Positions 22,660 through 32,820 of a stretch of DNA of 64,000 bases are shown in pieces. The DNA lies in NCBI GenBank assembly GCA_016271365.2, contig CM028130.1:468443501-468507500 (forward strand). The letters are read 5' to 3'. Under the pieces are notes generated by a model. That model saw only the letters and a program-made list of their open reading frames with translations. It was not told the DNA's origin and ran no database searches. A program made the translations under genes and the position numbers. This DNA is from Neoceratodus forsteri. Taxonomy: Eukaryota > Chordata > Ceratodontiformes > Ceratodontidae. The number at the start of each line of letters is the position of its first letter. Within the stretch, counting starts at the first letter, position 1.

Positions 22660-24636
22660 AAGAGCGGGAGTTCAACTTTCTATTACTCTTTCGTAACCCA
22701 ACCCGGGAATTTTTTTTTTGTTTACATTTAATATCCACCTGAGGGTCAGAGACAGAGTCAGGGTCTGAGGCCATGTCAACTTGGAAGGGATGTAGTGAAG
22801 TAGCATGAGTCCTGATCTGCAGTGTCTAATGGGTTAGAACCCCAAATTTATTTGATACTATCACAGGGCTGGAGATTGAGCCCAGTCAAGTACTGAACTT
22901 GTTCTATTCCAGAGAACAGGAGAAAAGGAAACACTTTTTTCCCCCACCTGAGAGTCCTTAGGAGGTCTCAGCAAAGGAGGTGACAAAACTGGAGGGATTG
23001 GAGTCTCAGAAACAGTGAACATGTCAGGAAGAACTATGGGAGCAGGAGCACTGGTGGAAGGGCGAGAGCGGGGGGGACAGAAGAAGTGGAAGCCAAAGCA
23101 GCCGAGCATGATTTAGGCTTCTGGGAAGTAACAGGCCCATTCCCATGCAAAAGATTCCTAGCAGCCTGAAAAATAAGTAAATCCTGCATAGCAAAACCTG
23201 GGTCCAAAGAGTTATGTGCAGCCTTCGGGCAATCAGGGAAGACATGCCCCAAGTCATTACAAAAGGAACACTTTACTGGATTCACACATTGATAGCCAGA
23301 GTGGCCACATTCCCCACATTGAAAACAAAAAACTTTCACAGGACATGCTAATGTGCCTGGGAGACCACATTATAGCAACGTCTAGGTTGTCCTGGATAAA
23401 ATAAAAAAACCTTTATCTCTGCCAATAAAATAACAATTTGGAAGATGTACAAAATCATCCTGGACACTATGGAGTTTGATTTTAAAACGCCAACCCCCAT
23501 TCCAGAAGCCTTCACCATCAAAAAGAGGTTAAGGGTTACCCTGAATGTCACATCTACATTTCAACCAAAAAAGAATATCTACTAAGTTCACCCTCATTGC
23601 GAAATAAAATGGTAATAACTCTAAAGGGTTGTTTTGTTAATGGTACTACGTGAAAAGGAGTCCATAAAGGATTAGTCTTATGAAGCAGGTGACCAAAGAG
23701 CCTAACACGGACGGAGTCCGAAAGCTTGAATCAAAAGAATGTTCCCAGGAGCGTGGATCAAGGCATAAACATCTGCAGGTGAAAAGCCCATGGACTGTTT
23801 TACTAGGACCCATCCCACATAAAATCGATCTGGAACTTCAGGCAGTCCACCCAGATAACGTATTCTAATAGCATTATGCCGTTTGCCTGTTCAAGTGGCC
23901 TTGCAAATAAATCAGAATGTGTAGCTGTAGGGGAGTGATAGGTAAAGGACCATGATATACTCGGGACGTTATCAAAAGTCCCTCCAGGATTTAATATAGT
24001 AGAAGCAGAAGCAGCATTACCTTTTTCTGGAGCCACCGGTTCTGAAGCCAACTGCAAGTCAGTAGAACTAGTACTAGGCAAAAAAACAGAATTATCAGTC
24101 AGAGGGACAGAATGTGCTAAAACATCCTCCTTCAAAATCGGGTCTGCTACCCAGGATCCATCTGGATGCCGTTTCCAACCCGCTCTGGTAAGTGCAGATT
24201 TGGGAGACCATGAGTCAGCCTGTAGAGTAGATAACGAATCTGCCATTGAAGCACTCAATCCAGGGTCCTTCTCAGTTGTCTGCACCAAGATCTCGAGTCA
24301 TCATGGGGCCAAGCTTGACAGTGCTGACGAGGCCCCTCTGGAGAAACTGCAAGTGTTGTTATGTTTCTTCTCAAGAAAATCCACTTTTGCTGATGGGCAA
24401 TTTCGTCTGGTCTAGCTGAGCTCTCAGTGCTCACGCCAGTAATGATATCCAAACCATAACATCGCCTATGCCTCGCTCACTGTATCTGAGACAGGTAGAG
24501 CCATTGCTGTAGTAGGAGCTGCAATTTCAGGAGACAAAATCCCAATACAATCGGATGTAGCAGGGCATAGCCGACAGCAGCTGAGCGATCGATCCTCCAG
24601 AGCTGCTTGCATACTGTCCTCCTCCATAGACGTCAT
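22660..24636 (-). pseudogene. E3 ORF1, zinc-knuckle protein (broken)
   Basis: The inferred start is ATG at 24636 (MTSMEEDSMQAAL), 20 bp from the LINE 5' end. The conserved LINE motif WSPKSALTRAGW with a following GSWVADP is at about 24215-24145. Zinc knuckles are at 23330-23225: CFQCGECGHSGYQC is a perfect CX2CX4HX4C, and CSFCNDLGHVFPDC is a second. Only two knuckles are legible; the first of the usual three is degraded upstream. Frameshifts and stops separate the pieces at 24288, 23800 and 23340. Confidence 0.75.
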
Positions 24637-24655
24637 TACGAGACAACGCCCCTCC

Positions 24656-24665
24656 AGAGTAGGGG
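24656..24665. repeat. LINE target-site duplication, E3/E4 junction
   Basis: AGAGTAGGGG lies between the 5' end of E3 and the 3' end of E4 (AAGTTTATTGAG). No SINE sequence remains between the two LINEs apart from this site. Confidence 0.88.
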
Positions 24666-24863
24666 AAGTTTATTGAGAAAAAAACACAACATCACCAGAA
24701 ATCAAATAAACAATGGAAACAGACAAAAACAGCAATAATAGGGAATTACAGGAGGACAAAAATTGAGAATAACATAATCAAAAAAAGAAATTATTCCATA
24801 ATGAACGAAACTTAACATCTGTAAATCTGTCTATCTTTAGATTTAACAATCAGTAAACCTTCC

Positions 24864-27800
24864 TCAACTTGAGACAGTATAGTAGAAGATAAAACAGTTT
24901 GTTGTTGAAATATAAATTGGCATCTGGCTTGACTTAAATAAAATTGAAGTAGACCAAAAAACATTCAACGTACTGGGGTGATATCGTTTCAGGCCCCTAC
25001 ATAATCCCCTAAAAGTAAAAACAGTATAGGTAACATTTGACAATATAGGCATGCCCCAATGGACAGCAGCATCCGACCAAAAACTGGTAACATAGGAACA
25101 AGAAATAAAAAATGAGAAAGACTTTCTTCCACAGTAGTACGTAGAGGTCTCGGACAAAATCTATCTGTTACTGGTTTATATTTAAGGTTCCCACGTACCC
25201 CAAGTCTACCTTGAGCATACATCCAAACCACATCCCATACAAAGGCAGGAAGCCAAAAATCAGTTAATTTATTGAGAGCAAACATCATCCTAGTTGGAGT
25301 ACACTCAGGAAAAAGTAGAAGGACGCTGTGTATTTCAAAAACAATATAATTATAAAAAGTTTTCAAAGAATGGGATAATAAAGTAGAGAATGATAACTTC
25401 CAGTGATGGCACTTCTTTAAAGTAGGGATCCCATAAACTGGTAACTGATCCCGTGGTAAGATTTTGGGGGGCAAAGCAGTCCATTTTGAAAAAATTAGCC
25501 CAAACAAAGTGCGCACACCTGCCAAGAGAAGGTTATCTGATTCCATAAAAACTAAAGGAATTAAACAAAAAATAGAATGATAAAAACAATTGGTAATCAT
25601 GGCCAATCCACCTTTTAACTGGTAGATAGGTAACTTCTCTGCACACAGGTCTCAGTCTATTGCTCCAAACCATTTGAAAAAAAACACTATACAGTCGGGT
25701 TTCCAAATGAACCGGAGGTGGGTATAGATAGCTTAAATACAAAAGACAGGAATCAAAAACTTTTAACTATAAAACATGTTTCTTCTTCCCAAACTTCCAA
25801 TGCTTCCATAAGTTGACTTTAGCTTCACCTATACTCAACTGATTCTCCAGTTAAAGGTAGCCAAATCACAGGTCCAAACCAAACCCCAACATTTTGTGAG
25901 GTGGAAACAAGAGGAATGCTACATGTGTCAGAAAGATGCACTGGAGCCGGAGTAAAGAGAAAATAAAACTCTTAGCTGTGTTGATTTCAGCCTCAATAAC
26001 GCCCCACAGCTGAAAACACTGTAAGGCAAGTCAGAAGGAGGCCTCATCATGCATTAACAGAGTTACATCATTGCGTGCACGCAGTAATTTTCTCCAAGGT
26101 AGAGAAATATCTGGGGCAATCCCAAAATACCATCATGTTCATGTACATATCTAATAATGGGATCCAACGCATAAGTATACAGGAGAGGGCTTAAGGGATA
26201 ACCCTGCCGCACTCCCCTAACTACCTGGATGTCAGACCCCATTAGTCCATTCACTAGTGGAAGTACTGTAGTATTGGAATATAGCATGGAAATCCATTGT
26301 ACAAAGGGACGTGGGATATTATAGGAGAGTAACAGATTAAACAAATAATGGTGACTCACCCTGTCAAAAGTTTTAACCTGATCCAGCACCACAATAAAAC
26401 CAGACCCTTCCCTATTACTACTCTCAAATAATTCTAATAAATATAAATTGTGCTGAATCTACATTGAGAATAAGCACAAGTTTGAGCTGGATGGATAAGG
26501 ACTCGGAGATTAGTGCTAACCTGTTAGTGAGAATTTTGGCAAAATCTTATAATCACTATTAAGGAGGCTAATAGGCCTCCAATTGGTCAGTAAGGTAGAA
26601 TCACCTTTCTTATAAATAAATTTCAATAAAGAAACACTAAACTCGGAGAGCCCAAGTCAGATGTCAACATAAAATTAAATACTATAGGTAAAAAAAAATA
26701 TACTGGAAGGATTTCTTATAGAATTCATTAGGAATACCATCTAATCCAGGGGACATTTTAGAATTCAGAGATTTTATAACACCTTCCACTTCTAGGGATG
26801 AAATGAGCCTTAATAAAGTAGTCCTAAACTTAACATCCATAACAGAAAAAAGGCTAAAAAATTCAGGGGGTAAAGTATCAGAGGGACTAGAGTCCTCACC
26901 AAAAGAGCTGGAGACAAAGTCTTGTACCACATTCAGCATTTCTAAATCTGAGGTCACCACATTACCCAGAGGGGATAACAACCCTGTCATCAATGTTTTA
27001 TCAAGGCGTTGCTTATAAGCCTTATAAGGATCAGAGGCAGGCTGTGAATGCAACCCATATCTGAATTCCATCTCCAAAGATTTAGCCCTATCATACTGAT
27101 AAAGAGACATTTGCTTTATTTCAGTGAGCTGTGATTGAAAGGCTGATCCTATCACGAGGGAATGGACATTAATCTATACAGCTGATTCCAATAGTTTAAA
27201 TAAGGAGATATCGAGAATTAGCTTTAGATTTCCCTTTGGAAAGGAAAAAGGACCTGAGCTCCGATTTAGTATCCATCCACCATAAAAAAAGGTTATCATA
27301 AAAACATATAGTGGAAAACCGTGCAGCAAACAATAGTTCTAAACCATCCACACAATCATCAGCCTCCAAGAGGGATATGTTTAAGCGCCATCTAGGACCA
27401 GTCGAAAATACTTTAGGAGGTACCCCAGCTAAATTAACAAAACCCATTAAAATATGATGATCCGAAAACTCAGTCAGCTGAACCTTAGAAAAAAAAGGAG
27501 TCAAATATTTAGAAACACAAAGAAGATCAATACGGGAGGAAAAAATATGCCTATGATAAGAAGCGCCTCCAGTAGCATGCAGGGTTCTAAATACGTCAAT
27601 AAGTCCCGCTTCCTGAACTGTCTGTTTCAAAGAAATAGAGTCGCAATACATTTTTTTTGAGAATCACCCTTAAATTTAAGGTCAATATCACAGTTAAAGT
27701 CCCCCCAAATCACATGTCGTCTGGTATAGAGAAAGGATTTAATGTCATTGAATAATGCTATCCGGGCTGACTTGATTTGAGGGCGAGATATTAATCAAAC

Positions 27801-28110
27801 GAAAATCATAATTCGAAAACAAAATCAAGAAGCAAAGCCTGACCAGGACAAATATCCACTAATTTTGAATCCGAAATAGGGTGGAAGTGAAAAGTATCCC
27901 AAATCCATCAGCCACATCAGGCCCAAAGGTCCAAAAGACGGCCCAAACCCATCTCTTCTTGGCTTGTTCAATTTCAGCCAGAGAAGACAATCTGGTTTCC
28001 TGAAGGAGAATAACATCAACCTGCAAAGTACTAAAAAAGAAAAATAGAAAGCCTCTTTTAAAGTTTTTAATACTGCAGACATTAAAGGAAACTATTTTAA
28101 GTGTAGCCAT
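24864..28110 (-). pseudogene. E4 ORF2: endonuclease and reverse transcriptase (broken)
   Basis: It starts with MATLKIVSFNVCSIKNF at 28110, the usual N-terminal strand of APE-type endonucleases. LLQETRLSSLAE (metal-binding Glu) follows, then WGDFNCDIDLKF near 27700 and FSDHHILM near 27465. The RT begins with SPGLDGIPNEFY (about 26755-26720) and continues with VVLDQVKTFDRVSHHYLF and GVRQGYPLSPLLYTYALDPI. The catalytic YADD is replaced by ARND near 26070, so the RT would be dead even without frameshifts. The C-terminus (25606-24989) has FVWDVVWMYAQGRLGVRGNL and a partly lost Cys/His cluster. Confidence 0.84.
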
Positions 28111-28124
28111 GATGAAAAGGTTAG

Positions 28125-30070
28125 AATCAAGGCCCAGTCTTCTGACTAAAGCTTGCCTTCCGTTTTTACCTTTCTTACCTTTTTTCCTTGGCCAGTTCAG
28201 TAGACCTGCTATCCTCATCCTCAGAAAGCATTTCAGAATGATGAGAGGTATCAGATTCAAAATCAGATTCCTCCCTTCACCCTGCAAAGGGGAAAAAAAT
28301 TCTATAGGAACAGGAGAAACGGTAGAAAGTTTAAGAGAGGCTCTGGTGAACCGTCTAGGTTTAACAATTTCAAAGGGCGGAGGCATAGAAGGAGATGCCT
28401 GCTGGGGAGCAGAGATGGGATCCGTAACACTAGCTGAGACTGAAGATACAGACACTGAGTTCACAGAATCAGAAACCAGGGGAACACTGTCCTCAGTAGC
28501 AGGTTGAGGCTCTGATATATTCTCCCCTGGAATATCCTCAGCTACCGTAGAGGGGTTGGGGGGGCACCATCAGATCTGCTGGCCTGAGCTTTGTGGACTA
28601 AATCTTCCTGATCCCAACCTCCCGACTTATTGTGCGAGCCAAGGGCATTGATGAAAGGCATGGCCTTTTCATCGCATGTTACATTGAAAAATATTGACAC
28701 ATCTATCCACTGAATGTCCATACCCCCACAGAGGGCGATTTCAACAGATCACATGAACTGCTAATATGGGTTTTAGCACCACATTTATAACACGCACGAG
28801 GCTGACCGCCATAAAAACAAACCCCTCTATCCTTCCCCAAAAAGAAACTGTTTGGTAAATGCACCACCTCCCCATTAACTTGAAACAGTTTAACTTTAAA
28901 CTTTCAACTACCCATACAGATCCCTTCTAAATCCAAGATAGCCTCAGGAGGGCCTAAAATATCGCACCTCTTTTGAAGCCAGTGATGTATATTACCAACA
29001 TTAACCCCTTCATTCCGAAACATAATAGTAATGTGTCTAATTTGGGGTTTCGTAAGAGGGAGGGCATAAAAGGGGACCCAAAGAGGGGTGGACTTAAGTG
29101 TGGAGTATTTATCCCAAAATTTCTCCAAATTACAGAAGTTTTAAAGCCGACGTCAAAAGAATCTCTCCAGAAACATGTATTAAGGCAAAATATCAGCAGG
29201 AAAAAAATTCATGGACCCCTTCAATAAAGTGTTAGCAACATAATATCTATCAGGGTGGACCTGCAACCCACCCCGATATCTCAGTCTAACTGCATTCCTT
29301 CTTGGGGCCTGCTCTAATTTATTTTTAAACAATTCAGACATTGGAACTCTAGAAGTAGAGGGGCCTGACACAATAGGTAAAGAAGTAGAAGCAGACCCCT
29401 TCTGTAAAGCAGAGACAGTGTTAGTGAGATTACCCAACGCCTTAGGCCTCGAAGAGGCCAAAGAACGTTTTTCTAAATGCTGCGCAGCTTCAATAGGGGC
29501 CCCAGAATTTTCACTGTAGTCCATACCTGAGCTCAGGGTAGTAGCAACGGTGGCATGCAACGAGGAAGCAGAAGAAGCCATCGGAGGGTCTGTCCAATTA
29601 GGGTCAGGAATCCATTGTCCAGTAGCAGTCTGGGTCCAACCTGAGTTACTCAAAACCGTATCAGCCGACCAGTCCATAGTGGGATAAGACAATTTTCTTT
29701 GAGGCAGTCCAAACTGTCGCCTAACAGCCTGCGAAGTACTCGAAGACTCAGGATGATCCACAGAACCGACATCCTGTAGAGCCGCAGAATCAGAACCCGG
29801 AAGTCCCACAGTATGAAGATCCCGAGTCTGTTCTGCACAGAACAACGTCCTGCCCTTCCCGAGGAGAGCAGCTAATGCTGCAACAATGGTTCGCAGACAA
29901 ACTGAGGGAGCCAATGTCGCTCGCAATAACAGAAGAATCCAGAATTTCCACAAAACAGACTGAGGAATGGTCAGAGAAGACTCAAGCAAGCAGCATTATC
30001 CTGCAGAACTGCAGTCCTAAACTGCCAAGGGCTCCATAGCAGGCTCAGAGGAGCCAACCCACGCCCTCCT
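28125..30070 (-). pseudogene. E4 ORF1, zinc-knuckle protein (broken)
   Basis: The longest open part is 29989-29180. It carries the family motif WSADTVLSNSGW followed by GQWIPDPNW (about 29675-29605) and then the conserved block APRRNAVRLRYRGGL and DRYYVANTLLKGSMNFFPAD. The next piece, 29128-28904, has TIMFRNEGVNVGNIHHWLQK. One knuckle, CYKCGAKTHISSSC, is intact near 28795; downstream knuckles are disrupted. The C-terminal part, 28464-28125, is Ser/Pro-rich and is also seen in E7. Confidence 0.75.
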
Positions 30071-30143
30071 TTTCCATCAGAAACAGAAAGCACACTGAGC
30101 AGCCCAAACGGTTGCAACAGCGCCTCGCTGGCCGCAGCACAGC

Positions 30144-30336
30144 AGAGTAGGGGAGTTTCGCCGGTGTCCTGGCCAAATTTCCCTCATTCACTATAAATAC
30201 CACCAACAGCTTAATTTGGTTCAAGGTCATTTGGCATTCATCTGTATCCCCCTCCCCCGGGTCGTACCTGAAAATAGGCAGGATTTGTCTAGTGCACTTA
30301 ACCGGTCAACAAAAGCTAAATAAATAAAAATAAAAA
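30144..30336 (+). mobile_element. Right half of the SINE split by E3 and E4
   Basis: It starts AGAGTAGGGGAGTTTCGCCG and continues GGTGTCCTGGCCAAATTTCC to the AT-rich tail CAAAAGCTAAATAAATAAA. It matches 8435-8621 almost base for base. Together with 18847-19098 it rebuilds one SINE comparable in length to the uninterrupted copy at 11656-12083. Confidence 0.88.
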
Positions 30337-30537
30337 ATATTCAGTGCTGTCTTATTCCCAGGCTATTTTTGCCCTGCACTCCCAGACCAGTTTCCCGGCT
30401 TCCTTAGACTGCTATATTCAGCAGGATTAGCACTGGGCTATTTCCTTTTGAATATAGCTTGCTTTGTGCTCCGGGCTAAGTTTGCCCACTGGGCAGTGCT
30501 AATTTAGCCCCGGGGCAAAGCTTTGAATATCTGGCCC
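30337..30537 (+). mobile_element. Right arm of TIR element hosting cluster 2
   Basis: It contains the phrases CTTTTGAATATAGCTTGC and GGCAAAGCTTTGAATATCTG and ends GGCCC at 30537. This is the inverted counterpart of the left end at 16346. CAGG follows at 30538-30541, matching 16342-16345. L2 coding sequence resumes immediately after. Confidence 0.5.
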
Positions 30538-30942
30538 CAGGTATCTTAAACGACACCATCTCTGATCATTGTCCTATATTTTTGATTAGGAAAAAAGTAA
30601 AATATTCACCTAAAGGGGTTCAAATTAGAGAAACTCAGTCTTATAAAAGCTTAACAGAAGAAGTCCTTCTTAGGGAAGTGTGCAAAATTGATTGGTCCAC
30701 ATTATTTTGCCTTAATGACATTAATGAAGCTGTAACTTATTTTACTGTTCAACTTCTAAACATTGTTAACAAATTTGCACCTAAAAAGAAGTTTAGGGTG
30801 AAAACTAAATATATGCCATGGCTATCACAAAAACTACTAGACTTATTTAAATCAAGACAGGCATTATGGAAACAATATAAAAAAACAGGGTCCCAAACTG
30901 ATTTAAACAATTATCAATGCAGTAGAAATGTATGTAAATAAA
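30538..30942 (+). pseudogene. L2-like LINE, piece 3: endonuclease C-terminus and linker
   Basis: The frame NDTISDHCPIFLIRKKVKYS contains the endonuclease catalytic SDH motif. It runs on through the linker (DWSTLFCLNDINEAVTYF, WLSQKLLDLFKSRQALWKQY). This is the continuation of the piece ending at 16345. The frame is open from 30582 to 30941 and stops where a hairpin element begins. Confidence 0.8.
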
Positions 30943-31085
30943 GGAATAATGCATGACGGCTTGTGTGTCGTGATGGGATAATGCCATGCCTGGGGGGTTG
31001 GGCACGCAGCCGCATACTGAGTGTGTTCAATGCCCCAGGCATGGCGTTATCCCAGCACAACACACACACTGGAGTGCATTATTCC
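30943..31085. mobile_element. 143-bp near-perfect palindrome (hairpin/MITE-like)
   Basis: Left arm GGAATAATGCATGACGGCTT, continuing to GGGATAATGCCATGCCTGGGG, pairs with the right arm ending CACTGGAGTGCATTATTCC, preceded by CCCCAGGCATGGCGTTATCCC. The arms are about 55-60 bp with a loop of about 25 bp. Such a foldback could be a miniature transposon. A related phrase, GGGATAAGGCCATGGGTCCAG, lies near 31259. Confidence 0.7.
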
Positions 31086-31410
31086 TATTACACAATGGCT
31101 TGTTGTTATATATAAAATAAAAAAAATATTTTAAAGAATGTTTTTATTAGAGTGGAAAAATATTTTTGTTTCTTAAGAGATGCAAAAAAAGATATCAAGC
31201 GCCATAAGCTCATCTACATTGGTTCACAGTGCTGAGACTAGACCTGTGGCATTATGCTGGGATAAGGCCATGGGTCCAGCCCCAAACTGACCAATCACAG
31301 TCCAAGATTCTTTCTTGCCATTGTATAATCAGAAATTAAAAAAGCAGAACAAATTTTTTTAAAGAGGAACAACTAAAATATTTGTTAAATCCCAAAAAAA
31401 TGTTGGGACT
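31086..31410. other. AT-rich spacer between hairpin and CR1-b
   Basis: Mostly A/T-rich with no coding evidence. It may be the rest of the hairpin-bearing element, because GCATTATGCTGGGATAAGGC at 31249 echoes the palindrome arm. The 5' limit of the following CR1 cannot be placed exactly. Confidence 0.35.
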
Positions 31411-31711
31411 CATTTAAGGATTTGTACACTTCCTGTTTGGGAGAAGGAAGTGAGTGATCACAGAGCCACCAAAGACTCACCATCCTAGAAGGACAAGAGT
31501 AGCTCTCCGTCTCCTGCCCCCCTCCCCAGCTGCGGGAGTTCTGCCTCTGAGCAAGTAAGGGGATGACTGAGAAATATAGAATCTTCTTGTCTCAGAACAG
31601 GAAGATCAAGAGTTTAAAGGGCACAGAGGCAATAAGTAAGTAGGGAGAAAAAAAATAAACAGAGGAAAGAGTAAGGATTCCAAACAACAGTGAAGGGGCC
31701 AGAAATAAGAC

Positions 31712-32611
31712 ATGATGGGAGTGGTGCAGTGCAGTGGCTGTGGAGCAGCAGTCTTCCGTGAGACATTCTGGAGGATGCAGTGTTGTCCCATCTGCAGACA
31801 CCTCTCTGGGCTGAGGGAGGAGGTTGCTCATCTCCAGGCTAAATTGGCCAGGATTTGTGGGACCTCCTCTCCCATCCAGGAACCACCAGGGCCACTGCTG
31901 TTGCCTCAGAGGTTGCCAAGAAAGAGGAGCGGTTGGACCATAGTGGGCTCAGGGAGGGTGAGGGTGGTGGAACAGAGGAGCATCCTCCATTTGTACCTTT
32001 CCACAATTCATATGCTGCTCTGTAAAGTGTGTGGTTCTCATGGAGGCACCCGCAGTGAGATCAAGGAGGATGCTGGGAACCTCCACAAAGGAGAGAGGCA
32101 TGGGACCTCACAGGGGAAGAAAACAACTCCTGGTGGGGGACTCCATTGTTAGGAAGGTAGAACTGGGGGAGGAAGGGGAGAGGGAAGTAAGGTGCCTGCC
32201 TGGTGCCATGGCTTGGAGGGACAGAGAGCAAATCCTCAGGATCACCGGAGCAGCGAGAGGGAAGTAAGGTGCCTGCCTGGTGCCATGGCTTGGAGGGACA
32301 GAGAGCGAATCCTCAGGATCACCGGAGCAGCTGCACAGGGAAGGGAGCTGGATGTTACTGTCCACCTAGGGACAAATGACCTGGCTAAGAAAGGGATCAG
32401 AGCAGTGCAGGAAGAGTTTGTGGAGTTGGGGAGGAGTCTTAGACAAGTAGTACGTACAGTAACCTTCTCTGAGGTGCTGCCTGTCTATGGTGTAGGTGAG
32501 GCTAGGGTGCTCCACACAATGGGATTCAATCAGTGGTTGAAAAACTGGTGCAGAGCTCAGGGATTTGGCTTTTGTGATGGTCTGCATCTGTCAGGAGGAG
32601 CCATTAGGTGA
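31712..32611 (+). pseudogene. CR1-b ORF1: zinc/coiled-coil N-terminus plus SGNH-hydrolase (esterase) domain
   Basis: The N-terminus (31712-31860) has CSGCGAAVF, later CCPICRHLSG, a paired-Cys zinc-binding module. A short heptad-like LREEVAHLQAKLARI follows. The C-terminal domain has the three SGNH blocks: LLVGDSIVRKV (about 32132-32164), VTVHLGTNDLAKK (about 32355-32393) and FCDGLHLSGGA (about 32571-32603). CR1-group ORF1 proteins are known to carry an esterase of this type; its exact role is unsettled. A 77-bp tandem duplication at 32178-32331 shifts the frame between block I and block III, so the protein is broken. Confidence 0.83.
32178..32331 (+). repeat. 77-bp tandem duplication inside CR1-b ORF1
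   Basis: Two adjacent copies starting AGGGAAGTAAGGTGCCTGCC (first at 32181, second at 32258) differ by about one base, an A/G at the GAGAGC(A/G)AATCC position. Seventy-seven is not a multiple of three, so the duplication breaks ORF1. The near identity implies it is younger than the element itself. Confidence 0.92.
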
Positions 32612-32820
32612 TAGGTTTAAATGCTACATTGGCAAGCATTTAAACTAGCCAAGGGAGACACTGGAAAGGAACAGGGAAATCTAGCCTCCCAAAAAGTCAG
32701 GTGGTGGCGAGTAAGCATAGTTAGAGATGTTAATAGGAGAAGGGCAGGGGTAAATGGAGAAAGTGACAAAGGCAATAAGACAGGGATGGGGCAAAAGGGG
32801 TAAGCCATCAAAAAATGGAG

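Larger units (their letters stand above)
19099..24655 (-). mobile_element. E3: full-length-size Tx1-like LINE (~5.56 kb)
   Basis: This LINE is bounded by AGAGTAGGGG at 19089-19098 and 24656-24665. It is oriented opposite to the SINE that hosts it. The minus-strand order is a 20-bp 5' UTR, ORF1 (ATG at 24636), ORF2 (about 22625-19177) and a short 3' UTR ending CTTGAATAAAACATT next to the target. It is distinct in protein sequence from E2/E6 and from E4/E7, so it represents another subfamily. All ORFs are interrupted, though the RT catalytic YADD can still be read. Confidence 0.85.
24666..30143 (-). mobile_element. E4: full-length-size Tx1-like LINE (~5.5 kb)
   Basis: This is the second LINE of the cluster 2 tandem. 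It is bounded by AGAGTAGGGG at 24656-24665 and 30144-30153. The minus-strand order is ORF1 (about 30070-28125), ORF2 (28110-24864) and a 3' UTR ending in CTCAATAAACTT. Its ORF2 start MATLKIVSFNVCS is nearly identical to that of E7 (63602), so E4 and E7 form one subfamily. It is disrupted in ORF1 and at the RT catalytic site. Confidence 0.86.
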
